This document shows, in pieces, positions 1 to 11,455 of a stretch of DNA of 64,000 nucleotides (positions within the stretch are counted from its first letter, which is position 1; each line of letters starts with the position of its first letter). This stretch comes from Ptiloglossa arizonensis (lineage: Eukaryota; Arthropoda; Insecta; Hymenoptera; Colletidae), in assembly GCF_051014685.1 (NCBI RefSeq), contig NC_135055.1, forward strand, positions 5,940,001 through 6,004,000, written 5' to 3'. Position numbers and translations under genes: made by a program. The notes beneath the pieces are model-generated. The model worked only from the letters and a program-made list of their open reading frames with translations, ran no database searches and was not told the DNA's origin.

Positions 1-299
1 ATGCTCTGTAACGAACTCATCGTGTACGGCTGCGCGCTCGTGTGCACGTTTTCATAAAACGTCAGGGTTTGCTTACTGCATTAGCCGCGCCGCCGGTTAA
101 GCCAATTATTTAGCTCGTTAAATGGATATCGATCCCCCCCTTCTCAGCCCTCGTGTGTCGTCCTCGTCCTTTTCTGTTTCATCAACAAAAAAGAAATTCC
201 GCATCCAAATATCCGTTGACGCCGATTTATCGACGAATCGTTATTTAAGGGTGGCGTTCTCGCGCAGAAATCGTGGAATACGTAACCTACGTTCCAATA
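1..299. other. Non-coding, nothing recognised
   Basis: No coding signal, RNA gene or repeat was recognised. The one short open frame (from 122) has no recognisable domain and ends at the start of the next repeat. Confidence 0.5.
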
Positions 300-797
300 G
301 AAACATTTAATTACAGGTAAAAAGAAAAAAGGTGACCATGTTTGAATTTAACGAAGCTTTAACATTTCATTTTTCTTTCTTTTTTTTTTTCTTTTTTTAT
401 TATCGATCTGTACTCTGTACTTACATTTAAACGTGTTTAAAATACTCGTTCCATTTCTTTATTATATTCTTTCCACTCTACTATTCGCTCTCCTTTTTTT
501 CTTTTGTTACTGATCTGTACACTGTAGTTGCAGTTCGATGTGTTTAAAGAAACATTTAATTACAGGTAAAAAGAGAAAAGGTGACCACGTTTGAATTTAA
601 CGAAGCTTTAACATTTCATTTTTCTTTCTTTTTTTTTTTTCTTTTTTTATCGTCCATCTGTACTCTGTACTTACATTTAAACGTGTTTAAAATACTCGTT
701 CCATTTCTTTATTATATTCTTTCCATTCTACTATTTGCTCTCCTTTTTTTCTTTTGTTACTGATCTGTACACTGTATTTGCAGTTCGATGCGTTTAA
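300..797. repeat. Two-copy direct tandem duplication, about 249 bp unit
   Basis: The segment beginning at 301 recurs from 550 with very few differences. Both copies contain the same order of parts: AAACATTTAATTACAGG, a long pyrimidine tract, ATCTGTACTCTGTACTTAC and a second T-rich stretch. The high similarity suggests a recent duplication. The open frame across the second copy is a by-product of the T-rich tract. Confidence 0.9.
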
Positions 798-2230
798 AGA
801 ACTCGTCCCGTTTATAATGAACAATAATAGTAGTTATTATTGTCGACCGTTGCAACGTAAATGGAACGAGAGATGGAATTAATCGGAAACGTTTAATTCG
901 ATTTCAGTGTCTAACGATGATGCATTCAAATTCTTGATGTGATTCGCGCCACCGCGCATGCGTGTGCGGTTTCCCGCGATTCCCTTCGACGATGCGAACG
1001 AGTCGAATCCAATGATTTTTGTTCATATTTCACAACCACCACCATTACAACAAAGTATTATATTTCGACGCGTTGATTAATCATGCATCCGAATTGGTAG
1101 CATTTTTGAGCCTGACCACGAACACGAGTTGTCAAAAATACATACACGATCCGGCTGATTGGCCCACGGCGAACGGAATTTGAAATTTCAGCTTCACGGT
1201 GTAATGCGTTTACGATGTACCCGTATTTTTACACGGCGATTCGGATGTTCGTGCGAATGATACAAAGTTTCCATTTTATGTAATTTGAAGGTGCGACGAG
1301 AAACAACGGAATGAGAAGGTTTCGATATTTCGCGTTGAAAATACGATGGATTAATTACGGTTAGCTATTTTCCCGCGTGTTCTAGTTACACGTTAATTCT
1401 CTCTATACGTGTGAGCATACGTACAGTAAAAACGTGTAACAATTATTATTATTATTATAATATTATTTTAAAAAATGTATAATTTAGTTTGAAACGCATA
1501 GGTGAGCCCTACTTTTTCTAACCACACTCGAACGACGAGAGAATAATGTTCGAGGTCGTACAAGAATAATTTCAAGACTTCACTCTACTTACACTACCAT
1601 TTCGCTACACAGCGTGCTCAATATCATTTTCGCTTTATGAACACTTTCTCCACTTCCCTTAATTACATTTTTAGCACCTTCTGTTAATATTCTCCGCGAC
1701 ATAGCTTTTATTAACCTTCCTTTTAAATCATTCGTGCCCCTTTGTGATACACTGATAGAGAACAATGCTTTGAACTTTGTTCTGCCTGGCAGACCATGCA
1801 GAAGCAATGTCCCTACAAGAATGTCCTCTAATCTGGGTTTACGATACATCGATGGAAGAAACTCGGAAGATTTCCAAGCTGAAATATTGCAATTTGGAAT
1901 TTAGAACGCTCCGTTTAAATATACTAGGTCGACTTTTCGCGGAGAAATAATAACATCGCACGGAAGTCCTGGTTGAAGCAATCTTAACGGGCTCTGTTTG
2001 CGCGTGATCCGTCGCGCGGGCTTCTGAACGGTGCTTCAAAACGTTTTCGTGCACCTGACAGCGTGGAGTGCACGTAAGAGGCACGTCAGAGCGTTTAAAG
2101 CGCGCCAATTCTGTGCGGCCAGCGAGCGCGGACCGGCGATTCCACGTCTAACAGGATTGCAAACGAAATTGGATGTTTTCCTCCGGCTCGACGAAACAGG
2201 GAGGGAAAGTATTAATTCGGAGCAGACGCC
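798..2230. other. AT-rich non-coding stretch
   Basis: No gene or repeat family was recognised. Small open frames on both strands overlap each other and show no domain. A short ATT-rich patch lies near 1441-1470. Confidence 0.45.
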
Positions 2231-2280
2231 ACGGGAGGGGGAGGGGTTAGGAGGAGGGGGAGGGGTTAGGAGGTGTGGGA
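2231..2280 (+). other. G-run cluster with quadruplex potential
   Basis: The + strand carries four or more runs of three or more G within about 50 bases (pattern GGGAGGGGGAGGGG, then TTAGGAGGAGGGGG and AGGGG). This fits the usual intramolecular G-quadruplex pattern. There is no evidence of function. Confidence 0.6.
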
Positions 2281-2599
2281 TTGGATAGGAGAGCATTGAA
2301 GGGGGTCGGTGGGCGTTGAAGGGGGCCGAGAGGAGATAAAGGGGAAGGAAACGTGTGCTGCGAGTGTTTCGTGCGCGTAGCGAGCAAAGATGACAATTTA
2401 ATTGTATCCGGTTGAGAAACAAAAAAAAAAAAAGAACAAGGAAAACTGGAGCGTTTCGAGGGCTGAAACTGATTCTCCGTTCTGAAGCAGGAATTTACGA
2501 TTCGTGCAGCCTGTCTCGAAAATTGCACGCTTCGAGAGGGCACGGTAATGTTTAAAAAACCAAACCGCGGCCTGGAACTTGCCAATTCATTCTCTGTTC
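2281..2599. other. Non-coding, nothing recognised
   Basis: Purine-rich sequence leading into the minisatellite. Chance open frames only. Confidence 0.4.
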
Positions 2600-3690
2600 A
2601 AAGAGTCGGCGAGTTTTGCAATTCTACTCGAATACTTGAGTAGCTTTTGTTTGGAAATCCGAATACTCGAGCATTCGACACTTTTGTATTCGAATAGCAG
2701 AGTATTTGCTGCTCGAATGTCCGAGAAGTTGAGTATCTGGTGGTTGAATATCCGAATACTTGAGTATTCGATGCTTGAATATCCGAATATTTGAGTACTT
2801 GACGCTTGATCATCCGAATACTTGAGCATTTACTGCGTGAACATTCGAATGCTTGAGTATTCAATGCTTGAATATCCTTGAATATTTGATACTTGAATAT
2901 TCAAATCCTTGAATATTCAAATACTCGAATATTCAAATACTCGAATATTCGAATCTTCGACTGTTCTATCAGCTGAGTATTTGAATGCTTGAATATTTTA
3001 ATGTTTGAATATTCAAGTACTTGTATATTCGAATCCTTGATGAATTGAATGCCTGAATACTTGAGCATTTGACACTTTTATATTCGAATACCAGAGTATT
3101 TGCTGCTCGAATCTCCGAGAAGTTGAGTATCTGGTGCTTGAATATCCGAATACTTGAGTATTCGATGCTTGAATATCCGAATACTTGAGTACTTGACGCT
3201 CGATTATCCGAATACTTGAGCATTTACTGCGTGAACATTCGAATGCTTGAGTATTCAATGCTTGGATATCCTTGAATATTTGATACTTGAATATTCAAAT
3301 ACTCGAATATCCAAATACTCGAATATTCGAATCTTCGACTGTTCTAACAGCTGAGTATTTGAATGCTTGAATATTTTAATGTTCGAATATTCAAGTACTT
3401 GTGTATTCGAATCCTTGACGAATTGAATGCCTGAATATTTCAGCATTTCACTATTTTGAATGCTTAAATATTTGGATGTTTGAAAATTCGAGATCCTTGA
3501 CTGTTCAAGCATTTAAATATTCGGACCTTCGACTATTCGAATGCTTTGATATTTAAACGATTGGGTATTTGAGTGTTTGGTTATTCGAATCCTTGGCTAT
3601 TCGAGTACTTGAAGATTCGAATACTTGACTATTCGAATGTTCGACAACTCGAATACTTCAATGCTAGATTATCGGAGTAGACGACTGTTC
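2600..3690. repeat. Degenerate minisatellite built on GAATACTTGA / TATTCGAAT words
   Basis: About 1.1 kb of short degenerate units such as GAATACTTGAGTATTCGA and TTGAATATCC. Many units are nearly palindromic. A higher-order duplication is visible: the block containing AGTATTTGCTGCTCGAAT at 2701 recurs at 3095, an offset of 394 bases. The serine- and tyrosine-rich open frames on the - strand over this block are translations of the repeat, not genes. A related array lies at 10118-11455. Confidence 0.9.
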
Positions 3691-5250
3691 GAATATGAGT
3701 GGACAATATTTAAAAATTTCTCCACCAATCTTCACTCCCCAGATAATCACTCCAAATCGATAACGACTCGTTTTGCAGGACACACGAATTGATTCAGTGA
3801 ACAATGTGCACTCGTCAAGCAGCGTTTCTTACGGAGATCGACAGATTTAGTCCGCGAACCGCGTGCATGATAAGGGAATGCCTTTATTACAGCTCGGTGG
3901 TCGTTTTCGCGTAAAGTGTCGCGCTTTTATCCGCGACTTGGACCGTATTGTTTCGCGGACACACGATACGCGGTGGCGCGAGAAATTTAATACTCGCTGC
4001 ACGCGGTTCCCGCGCGTCCACTTTACGCGAGGAGCTAAGTGACGACGCCACTGTTCTCGCACAAGTAATGTTCCACGGGCTCGAGTACACGGTGCTAAAA
4101 ATACACACCGCGATTATTTAATAATTTCCGCGGACAGGTACACGAATGGGAACGAACACTTTACGCGATCCAATTAACGACCTCCGCTCGCTTCGACCAC
4201 GCGAAGAAAACGAAAACTTTGTCCCGCGGCTCTGAATATCGCTGAGATTAACGGAAAATCCATGTTGCTGTCAAAACTTATGGCAATCGACATTCTTTTC
4301 ATATTTTGTGCTATTAACGTCGCTGCACTGACAATGTGTACACATCGTCGCTAATTATTTTTGTATTGAATTCATCTTCGTTGAATTGTAGGTGAATTTA
4401 TAAAGTTTTATAAATATCGTTATGGGAACTTTTTACTGTAAAATATTAAAAAATGACGTTTGTGAATTTATTATTTTAAAGGCTACTGAGATGTAGCTAT
4501 TGATATTAATATTTTGCGAAGCTTTTAAAATATATGTATTTAAAAATAAATATCCGTTCGTTAGAAATTGATTGCTCATAAATTTATTATTATCGTACGA
4601 CTCGAAGTTTCGACCGTGAAATCATCATCTCAAATTGCGTTTTTTTTCGTAGCACGGCGTGAAAAGCGAGATTTACGGTACGATGAATTATTTTTTAATA
4701 AGAACCAAATTCCCGCAATTCCGCGACATTAAGGGATTATGGTTGCTCTTCCGCGTCTCTGACGATGCAATTGTTAGTGCTTTCGCCTTTCCTTTTCGAA
4801 GTATAATAAGATCTGCTGGTTGTTCCCTCGTAACCAATATTAAAATTCTTGGTCGCGCCGAGTAAATCTTAATTTGAATTATCATATTGCATACTTTATA
4901 CTTCGGTGCTAGAATATATATTTTTGTACGTTATACGATTCTAAGGATGACGTAAATTAATATTACTCGGAAAAGTTTGAAAGACATTTCTTCGACAAAT
5001 ATTTATTCAAACCAATTTCGAGGTAAATCCATTTATCCGCAGAGACGTAAATATGATAGAAGGATAAAACGCACATTGAATTTGTAGCAAACTAAACCGA
5101 CTCGAATATAATTAATTACTTTAGGTAGAAAAGATTATCAGAGAAAATAAACTCGTGGGATAAGTCAGCTCCAAATTGCCTTGCGATGCAAATATTAAAT
5201 TTAATAAAACTCAAGACAATTATGCTGGTCCAAGTACAGCCAATAGTTTC
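3691..5250. other. Non-coding stretch
   Basis: The first part (to about 4230) is richer in GC and CpG, the rest AT-rich. No conserved domain or RNA gene was recognised. Confidence 0.45.
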
Positions 5251-5925
5251 ATAAACAAAACTGTCATTACAATGAAAATTGCAATAAAATTTCAATCCAA
5301 TGATTCTTCTTTTTTAGACATTAATTATAAAAAAGTTTAAATTAGGTCTGCATTCGGAACCAAAGTACAAATACCAAAAATTCATTAACAAAATGAAAAA
5401 TTACAAATTCCCCTATTTTCTAGTATAATGCACCAATTGTTTATAGAACAATTAGAAAAATGTTAGGTTAGATATAATAAACAAAACTGTCATTACAATG
5501 AAAATTGCAATAAAATTTCCGTCCAATGGTTCTTCTTTCTTAGACATTAATTACAAAAATGTTTAAATTAGGTCTGCATTCGGAACCAAAGTACAAATAC
5601 GAAAACTTCATTAACAAAATGAAAAATTACAAATTCCCCTATTTTCTAGTATAATGCACCAATTTTTTATAGAACGATTAGAAAAATGTTAGGTTAGATA
5701 TAATAAACAAAACTGTCGTTACAATGAAAATTGCAATAAAATTTCAGTCCAATGGTTCTTCTTTCTTAGACATTAATTACAAAAATGTTTAAATTAGGTC
5801 TGTATACGGAACCACAGTACAAGTACGAAAAATTCATTAACAAAATGAAAAATTACAAATTCTCCTATTTTCTAGTATAATGCACCAATTTTCTATAGTA
5901 CAATTAGAAAAATGTTAGGTTAGAT
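5251..5925. repeat. Three-copy tandem array, about 225 bp unit
   Basis: The word ATAAACAAAACTGTC (third copy slightly changed) occurs at 5251, 5477 and 5702, giving periods of 226 and 225 bases. Each unit also contains ATTAGGTCTG and ends near GTTAGGTTAGAT. Divergence between copies is only a few percent. The TTAGG words are part of the unit and are not telomeric. Confidence 0.92.
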
Positions 5926-6857
5926 TCCAGCTGGCTCTGACGTCAGCAAATGTCTGCGATCACCTACAAGTGACCTCAATTTCACGTTGCTTTAAATAAG
6001 ACCCATTTAGATGCACCGAGAACTTCGATAAGATTATAAAGTTCGTCGAAAGCGATGGCGAAGCTACCTATTAATAAAATTCTAAAAATGTCGAAAAATT
6101 TCGAATAACGTACCGAACCGCGATACTTTTTTCATTCGAATGATCAGAATACATAGAAACAGGAACGATACCGAAACTGGACGTGCTAGTGCCGCGATAA
6201 AAACATCGTTTATAAATTTTTCCCGACAGCTTCGCGTTGAACAATCCCTTTCTAGAGCGAGCTCGGTGCGTCGAGTGTTGCATATAGCGATTTGACTTAC
6301 AACGTTTCACGTCACTCCAACGCGTCATAACGCACGAATTCGCGTTCGAAAGGTGAAAAAAAAAGAGAAGAGTTACAAGCAGCCACGTCGAAAAAGCAAC
6401 ATCTTTTCGCGCGAAGCGGGAAAACGGGCAGTGAAGAGGGAACACGGAGGCAGGGGGTGGAAAAAAATAAAAATCCAGGTCACACTATACCGCGCACGAA
6501 TTTGTTTGGAGCGTCCCGTAGTCTGCCTTTTCTGCCCCGAACCATCTTTTTCATTCCCACGGCGACTTCAATATCAAACACTTTTCATCTGCACTTGACA
6601 GACTCATTGATTGTACTTCAGTACGAACGTGCGCGCGCGCGAGTGTGTTCCTTTCACCTGTTATTTTTTCCCTCGTCTTTTTTTTCCACATTTCTCATCC
6701 CGCCAGGAAAAAGGAACGTAAGTGTCCCGATAGAGAGCGCCGCGACGTCGAGCATCGATAACGAGCCACGCGGTTTCCAATTAAACACTTTACGCGCCGC
6801 GTTTCGATCAATCGCTGTCGCACGCCCCCCTCCCCTCCTACTCTTCGTCGGTCATTC
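5926..6857. other. Non-coding stretch with chance open frames
   Basis: Overlapping frames on both strands (6071-6445 minus, 6353-6867 plus) show no domain and no coding bias that could be recognised. A (GC)n patch lies near 6630. Confidence 0.4.
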
Positions 6858-6943
6858 GTACAGATAGTCATAGAAACTCGTGCCAACTCAGGGGAGTACG
6901 AACCCCTCGATGCTACCCCCACTCCTTCTCTGCGTCACGTAGT
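6858..6943 (+). repeat. Dispersed GC-rich element, copy 1 (partial)
   Basis: Member of a dispersed family found six times in the window. It shows the conserved blocks in order: GTACA near the 5' end, GAAACTCGTGCCAACT, then CTACCCCC and CTCCTTCTC. The 3' block (GCTGCGCGAG ... TGCGCAGAATCA) is missing or degraded. Confidence 0.6.
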
Positions 6944-7365
6944 ATGGAGCGTTTGAACAAATCTTTAATTTCTTAATATTTATTTTACGTTGAACTTTCT
7001 CGAAAAATTTTCCACGCGTATTTTTCTTTCATTTAATTCGTCCTTTTGTAGGTCTTTGCCAACTTTTCATTCGAGTAACCAAAAATGCAAACTCGAAACA
7101 TTGGAAATAATTTGTTGTGCAATTTTCTAAATTTATAGCAATCCGTACCGAAGAAGACTTAAATCGAAGGTTGAAACGTTTTCATTTGGGTTTCCAATTC
7201 GAAAGCAACAATTTCAATCTCGTATATAATAAATGATAAGTTGATCTGTAAATTGTAAATGTCACGGGTCCATCGACGGTACATTATTATTTTACAGCGA
7301 TTTGTAAGACTCGTGCAGGTAAGTGGGTTAGGTACGTCTGAAATACGAGAGATACGATCTGCACC
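6944..7365. other. AT-rich non-coding spacer
   Basis: Nothing recognised between two copies of the dispersed element. Confidence 0.4.
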
Positions 7366-7518
7366 GTAGAGTGGTCAGCGGCGTAATGACTCTGCGCACC
7401 AATCTCGCGCAACCTCGAAGCGTCTTAGAAACGAGACGAGATGGGGAGGGGGTAGCGCGTGGATGACCACTTTCACCAACTTAGCACTAATTTCTGTAAC
7501 TGAGTGTACATTCGTGCG
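7366..7518 (-). repeat. Dispersed GC-rich element, copy 2
   Basis: Read on the - strand it gives TGTACACTCAGTTACAGAAA, TTAGTGCTAAGTTGG, CTACCCCCTCCCC, TTGCGCGAG, TGCGCAGAGTCATTA and CCGCTGACC. These match the other copies block for block, with variable bases between blocks. Confidence 0.75.
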
Positions 7519-10117
7519 ACCAAACTCGAACGAAGAAACCATAGGATAGCGGTTAAAACAATATTTCAGCCGAGTAGCCAACGCCAGAGAGGTGATTTGA
7601 ATACCACGGTTTATACAGCAAATACCGGCACCAGAGCTGCGTTAACATCGCTAACTCGCAACGCTCAAAATAGTATATTATCGTTAACATTGTCCCGTTT
7701 AATATTGTTTCATCCAATTCCGTCCCGCAGCCGCGCGTTCTCGTTCCGCGCGCAGCGACCAAATATTAACGCAATTAGAGAGAAGGACTTTTCGCTTTAA
7801 AACGCTCGAAATCTCTCCGTCCAAGAGACACTGGAAACTTATTAAGCATAAAATAACAGGCGAGGAAAGTGCACCTAATTTTTACACTAACCCCTGTCAA
7901 TTTATTTCATTAACGTGTTTGTTAACATTTCAGTGAATGTATCACGTGTTTCACTTTTTCTAAATTGTATACTTTAAATTCGTTCGTTTCGAACACGGTG
8001 AAGCAACAAAGTTTTGATTAACTTTAATTATACATTCGTATTATATTCTTACTTTAGCATTCCGAAGATGACCTGGTTGTCGTCGAGAACGTTAACTTTA
8101 CTATTTAAATATTTCCGTTATTCAAAGACGATATTAAAATTCACAATTTGAATAACCAATGAGGATTTGTGTTATAAATATTAACGCAATTAGAGAGAGG
8201 GAAAGGGACTTCTCGCTTTGAAATGCTCGAAATTCTCTCTCTGTCCAAGAGACACCGGGAACTTGTCGAGCAAGAAATAACACGTATTCGTAATTCGTGG
8301 TGTCTGCTCTTTCGCTCTGGACTTTATTCGGGAAAGAAATGAATTTCTTCGCGTTTCCATTTCAAGCCGTGGAAACGCGTTGGTGAGAACCATCGTCTGG
8401 CACAATGGCCACAGGGACAAAGGAAGTATCAATCGCGAAGTCAAAGGAACAGACTCCTGAAATCGGAGATAGCGGTGACGATGGAAAATCGTCGTGATGA
8501 ATTTCTAATCCTTGAAGTCTCTCGATGGAAGCCGCGAATCGTCAACGGACGAGGACTTTCGAATCGTGGAATTTATTTCTCAGGTGAATATTTTTATCCC
8601 AGAAATATCAAATCCTCGGAAATACAAGAAAGATATCGAAAGTATTTGAAAAATTGACAATTGTTGCTCGTTTTTAAAAATATCGACAAAGATCAACTCA
8701 CGTTAAAGAAAAATGATACAAATTATATCTGTAAACATCTTCTTCTTTTCTCTCATTCAGACGAGTCAAAATTACTCAGCGAGTAATTTACAGACACTTG
8801 TATGTCTATTTTATAGACAATTTGAGTAATTTATAGACAATTTGTAGACACTCCACGAAAAAGTAAAAAATTTCATTTTTTACCAAATGAATTTTCTCCT
8901 GTTTATGTATCAATGAATAAGAATTCGTAATTGCTCGTACGATCGCCTTTATTGGCAACACTTTTATTTTTCATCCTTTTTCAACTATTTGAACAACTAT
9001 GCGACCTGAAGTTACAGCGGATAGGGGAGTGTATACTTATTCTCGGAACGGTGACACATTCCTATTGGAAAGAATCCAGGGTGGATTTCGGTAACCAATA
9101 ACTCGGATTTCGGTCTCTCGTGGAAATAATCCTGACCCCGCCTCCTCCCTCGTCCACTCTTTACTCCATTCTTTTCCCGTGGTTCTTCGATTCCAAATCG
9201 TTGGAATTATTCGATTCAAGTAGATACTGCACGTTAAATATACGATACGGATTTGTTTACTATCATTGACTGGTATAACGAACATCGTTTATGTATTAAA
9301 TAAATGTTGATCTTCTATTGTACGAGAAAATCAACGACAAATATTATTTTAATGTAAAATTTGAATATCTATTCGTAACGTGTCACGAGGTTCGTTTTGT
9401 CCACACATATTTTCATATTTTAAACTAAAATAATATTTACTTTTAATTCTGACACACAGAAGAGTCGAATTAGTGATCGATAAATTTATGGAAGAAATGA
9501 AACATACTTGTTAAAGCAACGTATTTGATCATTTCGTTATCTATCGGTCAATAATTGTGGCCTTCTAAGTAATTATTTATTTTTAACGAGCAACAAGGCT
9601 CGTGGATGAGACGTAAATTTCTAGTTCAAGATTCTAACCCCTGTAACGAAATTATATATTTTTAATCTCTTGTTCGCATTGCCAATGAATGAAAATACAA
9701 ATTCGCTTGTACGACCGTAATTATTGATGTCGCTTTAAATAATCTACAAGCACGAAAGAAATCGTCGGCGATTCCGACTCCTTTTAATTAAATTCCGGAA
9801 AACGTAAATTTTTTGTTAACCGTCCGCGAAAGAAGATCCGTAGAGTCCGCAGAAGGAACGCAATTATTTCGCGAGCATGAGATATAATCGTTTTCTCGGC
9901 TTTACGCTGACGCCGCGCTTAAAGAGCACGATTTCCCGAATTTAGATGAAAAGAAGCAACGGGACGAGCACCGCGGAAAGAAATTTAATTGGGTCGGGCA
10001 AAACGTGGCCGCGAGCATATTCGGTACACGGCCGGGCCAGCTTGCGTCTGCCTTTTTCGGCTCCGTTGAACTTAATTGAAGCAGCAAGCAGTGGCAAGTA
10101 GCAGTTACATTTATTTT
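7519..10117. other. Non-coding stretch with one 100-bp direct duplication
   Basis: Mostly AT-rich with no gene recognised. A block starting AAATATTAACGCAATTAGAG at 7761 recurs at 8176 (offset 415) and stays similar for about 100 bases, both copies containing GTCCAAGAGACAC. The rest holds only chance open frames. Confidence 0.55.
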
Positions 10118-11455
10118 TCTGTATACAATATACATAGTTCGACAACCCTTCGACTATAAACAAATTTTAAATACCTGATGGAAATTTTAATATTACACTC
10201 GCGACTACTCGAGTACTTGAATATTCAATACTTGGGTATTCAGGTACTCTGCTACTTGATTATTTGAATATTTGGGTATTCAGGTACTCTGCTACTTGAT
10301 TATTTGAATACTTGGGTATTCAGGTACTCTGCTACTTGATTATTTGAATACTTGGGTATTCAGGTACTCTGCTACTCGATTATTTGAATACTTGGGTATT
10401 CAGGTACTCTGCTACTTGATTATTTGAATACTTGTCCACTCCAATACTAGATTATTCAAATACAGATCTACTCGACAACTCGTCTGTTCCGAATATTCTA
10501 CTACTCGACTACCCAAATACTTGTTCACTCTTACTTTTGTGTATACAATATACATAGTTCGACAACTTCTTGATTATAAACAAATGTTAAATGCCTGATG
10601 GAAATTTTAATATTAAACTCGCGACTACTCGGGTACTTGAATATTCAATACTTGGGTATTCAGGTACTCTGCTACTTGATTATTAGAATACTTGTCCACT
10701 CCAATACTCGATTATTCAAATACAGAACTACTCGACAACTCGTCCGTTCCGAATATTCTTCTACTCGACTATTCAAATACTTGTTCACTCTTATTTTTGT
10801 GTATACAATGTACATAGTTCGACAACCTTTCGACTATAAACAAATTTTAAATACCTGATGGAAATTTTAATATTACACTCGCAACTACTCGAGTACTTGA
10901 ATATTCAATACTTGGGTATTCAGGTACTCGGCCACTTGATTATTTGAATACCTTTCCACTCCAATACTCGACTACTCAAATACAGAACTACTCGACAACT
11001 CGTCTGTTCCGAATATTCTACTACTCGACTACCCAAATACTTGTTCACTCTTACTTTTGTGTATACAATATACACAGTTCGACAACCTTTCGACTATAAA
11101 CAAATTTTAAATACCTGATGAAAATTTTAATATTACACTTGCAACTACTCGAGTACTTGAATATTCAATACTTGGGTATTCAGGTACTCTGCTACTTCAT
11201 TATTTGAATACTTGTCCACTTCAATACTCGATTATTCAAATACAGAACTACTCGACAACTCGTCTGTTCCGAATATTCTACTACGTGACTATCCGAATAT
11301 TTGATCACTCGAATACCCGACTATTCCAATACTTCATCACTCAAATACTCGACTACTCGAATACTTGATCACTCGAATACTCGACTATTTGAATAATTAT
11401 TCGAATATTCGAATAATTGACTACCCGACTACTCGAATATTCGAATAATTGACGA
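10118..11455. repeat. Composite minisatellite: about 260-bp units, one carrying a 40-bp subarray
   Basis: The word GTATACAATRTACAYAGTTC recurs at 10121, 10541, 10801 and 11061. The last three intervals show a 260-bp unit. The first unit is 160 bases longer because it contains five copies of an exact 40-bp subrepeat (GGGTATTCAGGTACTC starts at 10234, 10274, 10314, 10354 and 10394). The array ends in degenerate TACTCGAATA words. Vocabulary is shared with the array at 2600-3690. Confidence 0.93.

Noticed and set aside
2587..3512. Series of Ser/Tyr-rich - strand frames
   Set aside because: They are translations of the GAATACTTGA minisatellite.
5460..5930. TTAGGTTAG telomere-like words
   Set aside because: Only two consecutive units occur per copy, and they are part of a 225-bp tandem unit.
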